Shown here piece by piece: positions 19,297 to 28,057 of a DNA stretch of 64,000 bases (position 1 is the stretch's first letter; every line of letters begins with the position of its first letter). A program made the translations under genes and the position numbers. The stretch is from Pseudoxanthomonas koreensis_A (lineage in GTDB: Bacteria > Pseudomonadota > Gammaproteobacteria > Xanthomonadales > Xanthomonadaceae): positions 1,178,001 through 1,242,000 of the forward strand of contig NZ_CP169056.1 of assembly GCF_041890415.1 (NCBI RefSeq), read 5' to 3'. The notes beneath the pieces were generated by a model. The model worked only from the letters and a program-made list of their open reading frames with translations, made no database searches and was not told the DNA's origin.

Positions 19297-20384
19297 ACGA
19301 ACTGCTGATCAACGCGGTCGGGCCGCTGCGCGAATGGTTCTTCGGCCTGGGTGCACTCGGCCCGTCGCTGTGGATCGTGCTCAAGATCCTCACCGTCGCC
19401 ATGCCGGTGATCATCGCCGTGGCCTTCTACGTGGTCTGGGAGCGCAAGCTGATCGGCTGGATGCACGCGCGCCACGGGCCGATGTACGTGGGCATGGGCG
19501 TGTTCCAGGCATTCGCCGACGTGTTCAAGCTGCTGTTCAAGGAAGTCATCCAGCCGTCCAGCGCGCACAAGGTGATGTACATCCTGGCGCCGCTGATCGT
19601 GCTGGCGCCCTCGTTCGCCGCCTGGGCGGTGATCCCGTTCGACTACCAGCTGGTGCTGTCCAACGCCAACGCCGGGTTGCTGTACCTGCTGGCGATGACC
19701 TCGCTGGGCATCTACGGGGTGATCATCGCCGGCTGGGCGTCCAACTCGAAGTACGCGTTTCTCGGTGCGATGCGCTCGGCCGCGCAGATGGTCAGCTACG
19801 AGATCGCGATGGGCTTTGCCCTGGTCGGCGTGATGATCGCCGCCGGCAGCCTGAACCTGACCGAGATCGTCATGGCCCAGTCCGGCAATGCCGGTTTCTT
19901 CGAATGGTTCTGGCTGCCGCTGCTGCCGCTGTTCGTCGTGTACTGGGTATCGGGCGTGGCCGAGACCAACCGCGCCCCGTTCGACGTGGTGGAAGGCGAG
20001 TCGGAAATCGTGGCCGGGCACATGGTGGAGTACTCGGGCTCGGCGTTCGCGCTGTTCTTCCTGGCCGAGTACGCCAACATGATCCTGGTCAGCTTCCTGA
20101 TCGCGATCTTCTTCCTCGGCGGCTGGCTGAGCCCGATCCAGGGCTGGGTGGTGGCCGACGTGTCGCCGTGGGTGGACTGGGTCTGGAAGGGCGGCTGGCC
20201 CTGGTTGCTGGTCAAGATGTTCTTCTTTGCCAGCAGCTACATCTGGTTCCGCGCCACTTTCCCGCGCTACCGCTATGACCAGATCATGCGCCTGGGCTGG
20301 AAGGTGTTCATTCCGCTGACCATCGCCTGGATCGCGGTGACGGCACTGATGGCGTTCTACGGCGTGTTCGAGAAGGGCGCCTGA
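19293..20384 (+). CDS. nuoH: NADH-quinone oxidoreductase subunit H
   Basis: NuoH (363 residues, ND1 homologue) is a membrane subunit of about eight or nine helices that forms the quinone entry channel. Conserved signatures are 'ERKLIGWMHARHGP', 'EYANMILVS' and 'ETNRAPFDVVEGESEIVAG', the acidic cytoplasmic loop needed for coupling. It overlaps nuoG by ATGA; nuoI starts one base after its stop. Length is slightly above the usual 320-350. Confidence 0.97.
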   Translation: MNELLINAVGPLREWFFGLGALGPSLWIVLKILTVAMPVIIAVAFYVVWERKLIGWMHARHGPMYVGMGVFQAFADVFKLLFKEVIQPSSAHKVMYILAPLIVLAPSFAAWAVIPFDYQLVLSNANAGLLYLLAMTSLGIYGVIIAGWASNSKYAFLGAMRSAAQMVSYEIAMGFALVGVMIAAGSLNLTEIVMAQSGNAGFFEWFWLPLLPLFVVYWVSGVAETNRAPFDVVEGESEIVAGHMVEYSGSAFALFFLAEYANMILVSFLIAIFFLGGWLSPIQGWVVADVSPWVDWVWKGGWPWLLVKMFFFASSYIWFRATFPRYRYDQIMRLGWKVFIPLTIAWIAVTALMAFYGVFEKGA

Positions 20385-20385
20385 G

Positions 20386-20874
20386 ATGAGCAAAGTCGTC
20401 CATTACTTCAAGAGCCTGCTGCTGCTGGAGATGATCCAGGGGCTGTGGCTGACCTTGCGGTACCTGTTCCGTCCCAAGTACACGATGATGTACCCGATGG
20501 AGAAGGTCCCGCAGTCGCCGCGCTTCCGCGGCCTGCACGCGCTGCGCCGTTACTCCAACGGCGAAGAGCGCTGCATCGCCTGCAAGCTGTGCGAGGCGGT
20601 GTGCCCGGCGCTGGCCATCACCATCGACTCGACCCGGCGCGAGGACGGCACCCGCCGCACCACGCGCTACGACATCGACCTGTTCAAGTGCATCTACTGC
20701 GGCTTCTGCGAGGAAAGCTGCCCGGTGGATTCGATCGTGGAGACGCACGTGCTGGAGTACCACTTCGAGAAGCGCGGGGAAAACGTCGTCACCAAACCGC
20801 AACTGCTCGCGATCGGCGACCGCCTCGAGGCGGAGATTGCCGAACGCCGCGCGGCCGACGCCCCTTACCGCTGA
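20386..20874 (+). CDS. nuoI: NADH-quinone oxidoreductase subunit I
   Basis: NuoI (162 residues, TYKY homologue) carries 4Fe-4S clusters N6a and N6b between NuoG and NuoB. The two ferredoxin motifs are intact: C63, C66, C69, C73 ('CIACKLCEAVCP') and C102, C105, C108, C112 ('CIYCGFCEESCP'). The amphipathic N-terminal segment with 'GLWLTLRYLFRPKYT' is typical and anchors the subunit on the membrane arm. Confidence 0.97.
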   Translation: MSKVVHYFKSLLLLEMIQGLWLTLRYLFRPKYTMMYPMEKVPQSPRFRGLHALRRYSNGEERCIACKLCEAVCPALAITIDSTRREDGTRRTTRYDIDLFKCIYCGFCEESCPVDSIVETHVLEYHFEKRGENVVTKPQLLAIGDRLEAEIAERRAADAPYR

Positions 20875-20883
20875 GGCCCCGAG

Positions 20884-21525
20884 ATGGACTGGATCAAGAT
20901 CCTCTTCTACGCCTTCGCCGCCGTGGCCGTCGCCTCGGCCGGCGCCGTGATCAGCGTGCGCAACCCGGTCAACGCCGTGCTGTGCCTGATCCTGACCTTC
21001 TTCTCCATCGCCTGCGTGTGGCTGCTGGTCGGCGCCGAGTTCCTTGGCGTGGCGCTGGTGCTGGTGTACGTGGGTGCGGTGATGGTGCTGTTCCTGTTCG
21101 TGGTGATGATGCTGGATATCGACGTGGCCGCATTGCGCGAGGGCTGGGTCAGGTTCCTGCCGGTCGGGGTTGTGGTGGCCGTGGTCATGCTGGTGCAGAT
21201 GCTGGCGCTGATCGGGGTCAAGGCGCGCGCGGTCACGCCGTTCCCGGACAATGCCGCCGCCGCTGCCGCAGATGTCTCCAACACGCACTGGCTGGCCGAG
21301 CACCTGTTCACGGATTTCATCCTGCCCTTCGAGTTCGCCGCGGTGATCCTGACCGTGGCGGTGATCGCGGCCGTGACGATCACCTTGCGCAAGCGCACAG
21401 GGGTCAAGACCCAGAACCCGTCCGCGCAGACCCGGGTCCGCGCCGCCGACCGGCTGCGCATGGTTGCGATGCCGGCGGTCAAGCCGGCGCCGCATGCTGA
21501 AGGCAACGGGGAGGAGCAGGCATGA
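20884..21525 (+). CDS. nuoJ: NADH-quinone oxidoreductase subunit J
   Basis: NuoJ (213 residues, ND6 homologue) is a five-helix membrane subunit. The family signature 'NPVNAVLCLILTFFSIACVWLLVGAEFLGVALVLVYVGAVMVLFLFVVMML' region, including the pi-bulge helix, is readable at residues about 25-75. The C-terminal 45 residues are hydrophilic, Arg/Ala-rich and probably cytoplasmic. Its end overlaps nuoK by 4 bases (ATGA). Confidence 0.96.
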   Translation: MDWIKILFYAFAAVAVASAGAVISVRNPVNAVLCLILTFFSIACVWLLVGAEFLGVALVLVYVGAVMVLFLFVVMMLDIDVAALREGWVRFLPVGVVVAVVMLVQMLALIGVKARAVTPFPDNAAAAAADVSNTHWLAEHLFTDFILPFEFAAVILTVAVIAAVTITLRKRTGVKTQNPSAQTRVRAADRLRMVAMPAVKPAPHAEGNGEEQA

Positions 21526-21839
21526 TCGTGCCAGGCATCACCCTCGGGCACCTGCTGGCGCTGGGCGCAGTGCTGTTCTGCATCAGCCTGGCCGGCATTT
21601 TCCTCAACCGCAAGAACGTCATCGTCCTGCTGATGTCGGTCGAACTGATGCTGTTGTCGGTCAACATCAACTTCGTCGCGTTCTCGCGCGAGCTGGGCGA
21701 TGCGGCCGGCCAGATTTTCGTGTTCTTCATCCTCACCGTGGCCGCCGCGGAGGCGGCCATCGGCCTGGCGATCCTGGTCGCGCTGTTCCGCACCCGCGGC
21801 ACGATCAACGTCGGCGAGGTCGATTCACTGAAGGGCTGA
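21522..21839 (+). CDS. nuoK: NADH-quinone oxidoreductase subunit K
   Basis: NuoK (105 residues, ND4L homologue) has three membrane helices. The conserved 'LLMSVELMLLSVNINFVAFS' contains the membrane-embedded glutamate of the proton path, and a second acidic residue lies in 'AAAEAAIGLAILVALFR'. It is followed by a 109-base gap before nuoL, the largest gap inside the operon. Confidence 0.97.
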   Translation: MIVPGITLGHLLALGAVLFCISLAGIFLNRKNVIVLLMSVELMLLSVNINFVAFSRELGDAAGQIFVFFILTVAAAEAAIGLAILVALFRTRGTINVGEVDSLKG

Positions 21840-21948
21840 GCGCCGGCAAGCGGCGCGCCGGCGAGAGCTGGAAAGTTGTGGCATGCGCAGGCGGGGCCCA
21901 GGGCCCGCGCCCGCACCGACAGGCACGTACTGGATTAGACGGCACACC

Positions 21949-24075
21949 ATGATCATCTCCAAAACCCACCTGCTGCTGATCGTGCTGGCCCCGCTGCTGG
22001 GCAGCATCATCGCGGGCCTGTTCGGCCGCCAGGTCGGCCGCAAGGGCGCGCAGTACGCAACCATCCTCGGCGTGGCGGCCAGTTGCGTGCTGTCGTGCTG
22101 GGTGCTGTACCAGCTGGTGGCCGGCGGCGCGTCGCCCTTCAACCAGAACGTCTACACCGTGTTCGAGGTGGGGCAGTACTCGGCCCACGTCGGCTTCATG
22201 GTCGACCGCCTGACCGCGATGATGATGGTGGTGGTGACCTTCGTCTCGCTGCTGGTGCACATCTACACCATCGGCTACATGGCCGAGGATCCCGGTTATC
22301 AGCGCTTCTTCAGCTATATCTCGCTGTTCACCTTCAGCATGCTGATGCTGGTGATGGCCAACAACTTCCTGCAGCTGTTCTTCGGCTGGGAGGCGGTGGG
22401 CCTGGTTTCGTACCTGCTGATCGGATTCTGGTTCAAGCGCCCGAGTGCGGTGTTCGCCAACATGAAGGCGTTCATGGTCAACCGCGTGGGCGACTTCGGC
22501 TTCGTGCTCGGCATCGCCGGGGTGATGCTGTGGTTCGGCAGCCTGGATTACGCCACGGTGTTCGCCAACGCGCCGTTGCTGCGCGGGGCCGAAGTACACA
22601 TCTTCGAGGGGCATGCCTGGGGCGTGGCCACCATTATCTGCATGTGCCTGTTCATCGGCGCGATGGGCAAGTCGGCGCAGGTGCCGCTGCACGTGTGGCT
22701 GCCCGATTCGATGGAAGGCCCGACCCCGATCTCGGCCCTGATCCACGCCGCGACCATGGTCACCGCCGGCATCTTCATGGTGGCGCGCATGTCGCCGCTG
22801 TTCGAGTTGTCGCAGACCGCGCTCAACTTCGTGCTGTTCATCGGTGCGACCACGGCCTTCTTCACCGGCCTGATCGGCATCGTGCAGAACGACATCAAGC
22901 GCGTGGTCGCCTATTCGACCCTGTCGCAGCTGGGCTACATGACCGTGGCCCTGGGCGTGTCCGCGTATTCGGCCGCGGTGTTCCACCTGATGACCCACGC
23001 CTTCTTCAAGGCACTGCTGTTCCTGGCGGCCGGCTCGGTGATCATCGGCATGCACCACGAGCAGGACATGCGCAAGATGGGCGGCCTGCGCAAGTACATG
23101 CCGGTCACCTACTGGACCAGCGTGGTCGGCACCCTGGCCCTGGTCGGCACCCCGTTCCTGTCAGGCTTCTATTCCAAGGACACGATCATCGAGGCGGCCG
23201 CGCTGCATGCGCACGGTGCCGGCCACTGGATCGCGACCTACGGTTACTGGGCGGTGCTGGGCGGCGTGATCGTCACCAGCTTCTACAGCTTCCGCCTGCT
23301 GTTCCTGACCTTCCACGGGCCCGAGCGCTTCCGCAATGCGCATGGACATGGCGCCCACGCCCACGCGGACCACGCCGCTGGCGCCGATGCGCACGATGCA
23401 GGCGATCACGGCGCGGGCGATGACGCACACCACGGCGCGCACGAGCCGCACGAGTCGCCATGGGTGGTCACCGTGCCGCTGGTCCTGCTGGCGATTCCCT
23501 CGGTGCTGGTGGGGTTCTTCACCATCGGCCCGATGCTGTTCGGCACCGATTGGCGTGGCCACCATGTCGAGGCGCTGGTTCCGGGCCAGGCGGTGGCGTT
23601 CTTCACCGGCGCCATCGACTTCATCGACCCGGCGCGCGACACCGTGGCCGCGGTCGGCCGCGAGTTCTGGCATGGCCCGGTCGGCTATGCGCTGCACGGC
23701 ATGACCATGCCGGCGTTCTGGCTGACCCTGGCTGGCCTGCTGCTGGCCGCGCTGATGTACCTGTGGAAGCCGGACCTGGCCGGCCGCGCGCGCCGCGTGT
23801 TCGCGCCGGTGGTGCGGGTCCTCGAAGAGAAGTACGGCTTCGACCATCTGTGGATCAACGGCTTCGCCGGGGGCAGCCTGGCCCTGGGCCGCGCATCGCG
23901 CTGGATCGACAGCAGGCTGGTCGACGGCGTGTTCGTGAACGGCAGCGCGCGGGTGATCGAGCTGGCGTCGCTGCTGCTGCGCCGGACCCAGTCCGGCTAC
24001 CTCTACCATTACGCCTTTGCCATGATCGTCGGCCTGATCGCACTGCTGGCCGTGCTCATGCGTTTCTGGCGATGA
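21949..24075 (+). CDS. nuoL: NADH-quinone oxidoreductase subunit L
   Basis: NuoL (708 residues) is the distal antiporter-like proton-pumping subunit, with its long lateral helix in the C-terminal part. Family blocks visible include 'NNFLQLFFGWEAVGLVSYLLIGFW', 'VPLHVWLPDSMEGPTPISALIHAATMV' and 'STLSQLGYM'. A His/Asp/Ala/Gly-rich hydrophilic loop at residues 465-504 (23341-23460) holds 11 histidines in about 40 residues, between two membrane helices; it looks able to bind metal but may be only a tolerated linker. ATG 21949 begins at the first helix (MIISKTHLLLIV). Confidence 0.96.
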   Translation: MIISKTHLLLIVLAPLLGSIIAGLFGRQVGRKGAQYATILGVAASCVLSCWVLYQLVAGGASPFNQNVYTVFEVGQYSAHVGFMVDRLTAMMMVVVTFVSLLVHIYTIGYMAEDPGYQRFFSYISLFTFSMLMLVMANNFLQLFFGWEAVGLVSYLLIGFWFKRPSAVFANMKAFMVNRVGDFGFVLGIAGVMLWFGSLDYATVFANAPLLRGAEVHIFEGHAWGVATIICMCLFIGAMGKSAQVPLHVWLPDSMEGPTPISALIHAATMVTAGIFMVARMSPLFELSQTALNFVLFIGATTAFFTGLIGIVQNDIKRVVAYSTLSQLGYMTVALGVSAYSAAVFHLMTHAFFKALLFLAAGSVIIGMHHEQDMRKMGGLRKYMPVTYWTSVVGTLALVGTPFLSGFYSKDTIIEAAALHAHGAGHWIATYGYWAVLGGVIVTSFYSFRLLFLTFHGPERFRNAHGHGAHAHADHAAGADAHDAGDHGAGDDAHHGAHEPHESPWVVTVPLVLLAIPSVLVGFFTIGPMLFGTDWRGHHVEALVPGQAVAFFTGAIDFIDPARDTVAAVGREFWHGPVGYALHGMTMPAFWLTLAGLLLAALMYLWKPDLAGRARRVFAPVVRVLEEKYGFDHLWINGFAGGSLALGRASRWIDSRLVDGVFVNGSARVIELASLLLRRTQSGYLYHYAFAMIVGLIALLAVLMRFWR

Positions 24076-24099
24076 ACTGACTGCACGGAAGAACGAGAC

Positions 24100-25611
24100 G
24101 TGGCGAACACGCACCTGTTGAGTGTCCTGATCTGGCTGCCGGTCATCGGCGGCGCGCTGATCCTGTTCCTGGGCAACGCCCGGGCATCGGCAGCACGCTG
24201 GTCGTCGCTGGCGGTGGCCGTTGCCACCTTCCTGGCCAGCCTGCGGCTGCTGACCGGGTTCGACTACAGCGAACCCGGCATGCAGTTCGTCGAGCGCCAC
24301 GCCTGGATCCCGGCCTTCGACATCCACTACAACCTCGGTGCCGACGGCATCGCGGTGGCGCTGATCCTGCTGACCACCCTGGTCGGGGTGCTGGCGCTGA
24401 TCGGCGCCTGGGGCGTGGTGAACAAGCGGGTGCACCAGTACGTGGCGTCGTTTCTGATCCTGCAGGGCGTGACCGTGGGCATCTTCTCGGCCACCGACGC
24501 GATCCTGTTCTACGTGTTCTTCGAGGCCATGCTGATCCCGATGTTCCTGATCATCGGCGTCTGGGGCGGGCCGCGCCGGATCTACGCGGCAATGAAGTTC
24601 TTCCTGTACACCTTCCTGGGCTCGGTGCTGATGCTGGTGGCCCTGGTGTACCTGTACCTGAAGGGCGGCAGCTTCCAGCTGGCCGACCTGTACGCGCTGC
24701 CGCTCACCCTCAAGGAACAGACCTGGGTGTTCTTCGCCCTGGCCATCGCCTTCGCGGTGAAGGTGCCGATGTTCCCGGTGCACACCTGGCTGCCGGACGC
24801 TCACGTGGAGGCGCCCACCGCCGGCTCGGTGATCCTGGCGGCCATTGCGCTGAAGATCGGCGGCTACGGCTTCCTGCGCTTCAACCTGCCGATCGTCCCG
24901 GACGCCGGGCACGAATGGGCGTGGCTGATCATCGCCCTGTCGCTGGTGGCGGTGGTGTACGTCGGCCTGGTCGCCCTGGTCCAGGACGACATGAAGAAGC
25001 TGGTGGCGTACTCCTCGGTGGCGCACATGGGCTTCGTCACCCTGGGCACCTTCATCGCCTTCACCCTGGTGCGTGATTTCGGCTCGGTCGATGCCGCGCG
25101 CCTGGGCCTGCAGGGCGCGATGGTGCAGATGGTCTCGCACGGCTTCGTGTCCGGCGCGATGTTCACCTGCATCGGCGTGCTCTACGACCGCCTGCACAGC
25201 CGGCGCATTGCCGATTACGGCGGCGTTGCCAACGTGATGCCGTGGTTTGCCGCGTTCGCGATGCTGTTCTTCATGGCCAACGCCGGCCTGCCCGGGACCA
25301 GCGGCTTCATCGGCGAATTCATGATCATCCTGGCCAGCTTCCAGAAGCACCCGGTGATCGCCTTCCTGGCCGCCACCACGCTGGTGATTGGCGCCGGCTA
25401 CACCTTGTGGCTGTATCGGCGGGTGTTCTTCGGCGAGGTTGGCAATGCCCACGTGGCGCAGATGAAGGACATCGGCGGCCGCGAGACCCTGGTGCTGGGC
25501 GTGTTCGCCATCGGCGTGCTGCTGCTGGGCGTGTGGCCCAAGCCGCTGACCGACCTGATGGAACCGACCATCGCACAACTGGCGACCCAGATCGCCAACA
25601 GCAAGCTGTAA
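24100..25611 (+). CDS. nuoM: NADH-quinone oxidoreductase subunit M
   Basis: NuoM (503 residues) is an antiporter-like proton-pumping subunit of about 14 helices. The pump glutamate is in 'FYVFFEAMLIPMFLIIGVWGG', and the lysine/His-containing motifs appear in 'VKVPMFPVHTWLPDAHVEAPTAGS' and 'VAYSSVAHMGFV'. I use the GTG at 24100 (GTGGCGAACACG); no better in-frame start is apparent before the first helix. nuoN follows after 13 bases. Confidence 0.96.
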   Translation: MANTHLLSVLIWLPVIGGALILFLGNARASAARWSSLAVAVATFLASLRLLTGFDYSEPGMQFVERHAWIPAFDIHYNLGADGIAVALILLTTLVGVLALIGAWGVVNKRVHQYVASFLILQGVTVGIFSATDAILFYVFFEAMLIPMFLIIGVWGGPRRIYAAMKFFLYTFLGSVLMLVALVYLYLKGGSFQLADLYALPLTLKEQTWVFFALAIAFAVKVPMFPVHTWLPDAHVEAPTAGSVILAAIALKIGGYGFLRFNLPIVPDAGHEWAWLIIALSLVAVVYVGLVALVQDDMKKLVAYSSVAHMGFVTLGTFIAFTLVRDFGSVDAARLGLQGAMVQMVSHGFVSGAMFTCIGVLYDRLHSRRIADYGGVANVMPWFAAFAMLFFMANAGLPGTSGFIGEFMIILASFQKHPVIAFLAATTLVIGAGYTLWLYRRVFFGEVGNAHVAQMKDIGGRETLVLGVFAIGVLLLGVWPKPLTDLMEPTIAQLATQIANSKL

Positions 25612-25624
25612 GGATTGCCCGAAG

Positions 25625-27073
25625 ATGATCACGTCCTACGCGATGCCGACCGCCGCCGAGCTGCTGCCGCTGTTGCCGGAGCTGGTGATGATCGGCGGTG
25701 CCTTCGCCCTGCTGATGGCCGACCTGTTCATCAGTGCCCGGCACAAGGTCTGGACCCACTTCCTGTCGATCGTGGTCATGGCGGTGGTGCTGGCGCTGCT
25801 GGCCACCGGCACCGGCGGCCAGGGGGAGGTGTTCGGCGGCATGTTCGTGCGCGACACCGCGGCGGACGTGATGAAGATGGCACTGGTGCCGATCAGTGCA
25901 CTGACCCTGATCTACGGCTGGAGCTACCTGCGCGAGCGCGGGCTGTACCAGGGCGAAGTGGCCGTGCTGGTGCTGTTTGCCACCGCCGGCATGATGATGC
26001 TGGTGTCCGCCGGCAGCCTGGTCACCGTGTACCTGGGCCTGGAACTGCTGGCGCTGTGTTCCTACGCGCTGGTGGCGATCGACCGCGACAACGGCCTGGC
26101 CACCGAAGCGGCGATGAAGTACATCGTGCTCGGCTCGCTGGCGTCGGGCCTGCTGCTGTACGGCATGTCGCTGATCTACGGCGCCACCGGCACCTTGTTG
26201 CTGGATGGCATCCAGCTGGCCGTTGCAGGCTCGGACGAGCGTGCACTGCTGCTCACCGGCACTGTGTTCATGGTTGCCGGCGTGGCCTTCAAGCTCGGTG
26301 CCGCGCCGTTCCACATGTGGCTGCCCGACGTGTACCAGGGCGCCACCGCGCCGGTGGCGCTGTTCGTCAGCTCGGCGCCCAAGCTGGCCGCGTTCGGCAT
26401 GGCCTGGCGCCTGCTGGAGATGGGCGTGGGCCCGCTTGCGCCGGAGTGGAAGTGGTTGCTGGCCGGCCTTGCAGCGGTCTCGCTGGTGGTCGGCAACCTG
26501 ATGGCCATCGCCCAGACCAACATCAAGCGCATGCTGGCCTATTCGACCGTCTCCCACATCGGCTTCCTGCTGATGGGCCTGGCCGGTGGCGATGCGCGCG
26601 GCTACTCGGCGGCGCTGCTCTACGCCATCGTCTACGCGCTGATGTCCACGGCCGCCTTCGGCGCGATCATCGCGCTGTCGCGGCAGGGCTTCGAGGCTGA
26701 GAACATCGATGACTTCAAGGGCCTGAACGCACGCAACCCGTGGATGGCGCTGCTGGTGGGCTGCGTCATGTTCTCGCTGGCCGGGATTCCGCCGCTGCTG
26801 GGCTTCTGGATCAAGCTGGCGGTGCTCGACGCGGCGGTGCAGGGCGGGTTGCTGTGGCTGGCGCTGCTGGGCGTGCTGAGTGCCGTTGCCGGCTGCTTCT
26901 ACTACCTGCGGGTGGTCAAGGTCATGTACTTCGACGAGCCCGCCGGCGCGCCGCTGGTGCCGCACAACGACCGCGTGCTCGGGGTCGTGCTGGGCGTCAA
27001 TGCGCTGGGCCTGGCGCTGCTGCCGGTGGCATTGAACCCGATCATGGCCTGGTGCCAGAGCGCGTTCGGCTGA
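25625..27073 (+). CDS. nuoN: NADH-quinone oxidoreductase subunit N
   Basis: NuoN (482 residues) is the third antiporter-like subunit and the last gene of the operon. Visible signatures are 'YLGLELLALCSYALVAI' with the pump glutamate, 'FKLGAAPFHMWLPDVYQGATAPV' and 'MLAYSTVSHIGFLLMGL'. The promoter of the initiator tRNA lies about 60 bases past its stop, and I see only a weak GC hairpin (27088-27105) between them. Confidence 0.96.
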   Translation: MITSYAMPTAAELLPLLPELVMIGGAFALLMADLFISARHKVWTHFLSIVVMAVVLALLATGTGGQGEVFGGMFVRDTAADVMKMALVPISALTLIYGWSYLRERGLYQGEVAVLVLFATAGMMMLVSAGSLVTVYLGLELLALCSYALVAIDRDNGLATEAAMKYIVLGSLASGLLLYGMSLIYGATGTLLLDGIQLAVAGSDERALLLTGTVFMVAGVAFKLGAAPFHMWLPDVYQGATAPVALFVSSAPKLAAFGMAWRLLEMGVGPLAPEWKWLLAGLAAVSLVVGNLMAIAQTNIKRMLAYSTVSHIGFLLMGLAGGDARGYSAALLYAIVYALMSTAAFGAIIALSRQGFEAENIDDFKGLNARNPWMALLVGCVMFSLAGIPPLLGFWIKLAVLDAAVQGGLLWLALLGVLSAVAGCFYYLRVVKVMYFDEPAGAPLVPHNDRVLGVVLGVNALGLALLPVALNPIMAWCQSAFG

Positions 27074-27131
27074 CCGTGCGCGTGCAAGGCCCGGGCATGC
27101 GGGCCATTCAGGCTTTTGGCGTCCTCCGGGC

Positions 27132-27160
27132 TTGCAATACAAACCCCGGGACACCATAAT
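27132..27160 (+). promoter_or_regulatory. Promoter of the initiator tRNA / rimP operon
   Basis: TTGCAA, 17-base spacer, CATAAT, ending 11 bases before the mature tRNA 5' end. Spacing and hexamers are close to the sigma-70 consensus. Confidence 0.75.
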
Positions 27161-27171
27161 TCCGCCTCTGC

Positions 27172-27248
27172 TGCGGGGTGGAGCAGTCTGGCAGCTCGTC
27201 GGGCTCATAACCCGAAGGTCGCAGGTTCAAATCCTGCCCCCGCTACCA
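27172..27248 (+). tRNA. Initiator tRNA-fMet (anticodon CAT)
   Basis: A 77-base cloverleaf with encoded CCA. The anticodon loop is CTCATAA, flanked by the three consecutive G-C pairs (GGG/CCC) that mark initiator tRNAs; the D-stem has the initiator A11-T24 pair. The first acceptor position is unpaired (T1 opposite T72), whereas the E. coli initiator has C1-A72. In E. coli metY stands in the same place before rimP-nusA-infB, which supports the initiator assignment. Confidence 0.93.
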
Positions 27249-27377
27249 AGTTCGGTGATTGCGTTTTTCCCGGTCCGCCGGGGTTCCGGAATCTCCAGCT
27301 CGGGCTTGTGACGACGCATGTTCCCGTCGTCACACCGATCCAGCACCATCGGATGAGGGCCCGGAAGGGCTCTCGAT

Positions 27378-27410
27378 CGACAAGAGGCCCGGACGGGCCT
27401 CTTGTCGTTT
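27378..27410 (+). terminator. Terminator/attenuator hairpin between tRNA-fMet and rimP
   Basis: Perfect 13-bp stem (27378-27390 with 27395-27407) and loop GGAC, followed by TTT only. It would limit read-through from the tRNA into rimP-nusA-infB, possibly as a regulated site since NusA itself acts at such hairpins (inference). Confidence 0.7.
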
Positions 27411-27467
27411 CCGGGGTCGGGAAATTCCCGGCCATCGGGTTTCACGCGTTGGAGTACAACCGCCTCA

Positions 27468-28052
27468 ATGAGCGAGAAGACCAGCGAAATCGCACAACTC
27501 CTTGGCCCGACCGTCGAGTCGCTGGGCCTTGAGTTGCTGGGCGTGGAGTACCTGCCGGCTCCCGGCGGCGCGACCGTGCGCCTGTACATCGATGTTCCGG
27601 TCGCGGACGGCGAAGCCTCCCGTACCGTGACCATCGAGGATTGCGAGGCGGTCAGCCGCGAGGTGTCGGCGCAACTGGACGTGGCCGACCCGATTTCCGG
27701 CAACTACACCCTGGAGGTGTCGTCGCCGGGGCTGGACCGGCCGCTGTTTGCTCCATCGCACTTCGCACGCTTTGCCGGGCAGCAGGCCAAGGTGGCACTG
27801 AAGCTGCCGCAGGACGGCCGGCGCCGCCTGCAGGGCACGATCCTGCGGGTCGACGATGCGGTGGTGACGTTCGACCTGGACGGCACCGAGTTCGTGGTGG
27901 CCACCGACAACATCGAGCGCGCGCGCCTGGTTCCCGATTGGGACGCCATGGGCCTGGCGCCCTCCAAGAATTCGCCTTCGCGGGGCAAGCCCGGCAAGGC
28001 CAACAAGCATCCCTCCAACAAGCCGGCGGCCGGCGAGCCGCACGCGGAGTAA
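27468..28052 (+). CDS. rimP: Ribosome maturation factor RimP
   Basis: RimP (194 residues) helps mature the 30S subunit. The core motifs 'GLELLGVEYLPAPGGATVRLYID', 'CEAVSREVSAQLDVADPISGNYTLEVSSPGLDRPLF' and a C-terminal SH3-like barrel ('LQGTILRVDDAVVTFDLDG') are clear. The last 35 residues form a basic, Ser/Pro/Lys-rich tail not seen in E. coli. ATG 27468 is chosen because it begins at the family N-terminus (MSEKTSEIAQL). nusA starts 5 bases after its stop. Confidence 0.95.
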   Translation: MSEKTSEIAQLLGPTVESLGLELLGVEYLPAPGGATVRLYIDVPVADGEASRTVTIEDCEAVSREVSAQLDVADPISGNYTLEVSSPGLDRPLFAPSHFARFAGQQAKVALKLPQDGRRRLQGTILRVDDAVVTFDLDGTEFVVATDNIERARLVPDWDAMGLAPSKNSPSRGKPGKANKHPSNKPAAGEPHAE

Positions 28053-28057
28053 TTTAG

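Noticed and set aside
23161..27208. Long minus-strand open frames (823 and 627 codons) opposite nuoL, nuoM and nuoN
   Set aside because: The products are His/Gln/Arg-rich without motifs, while the plus strand encodes canonical complex I subunits.
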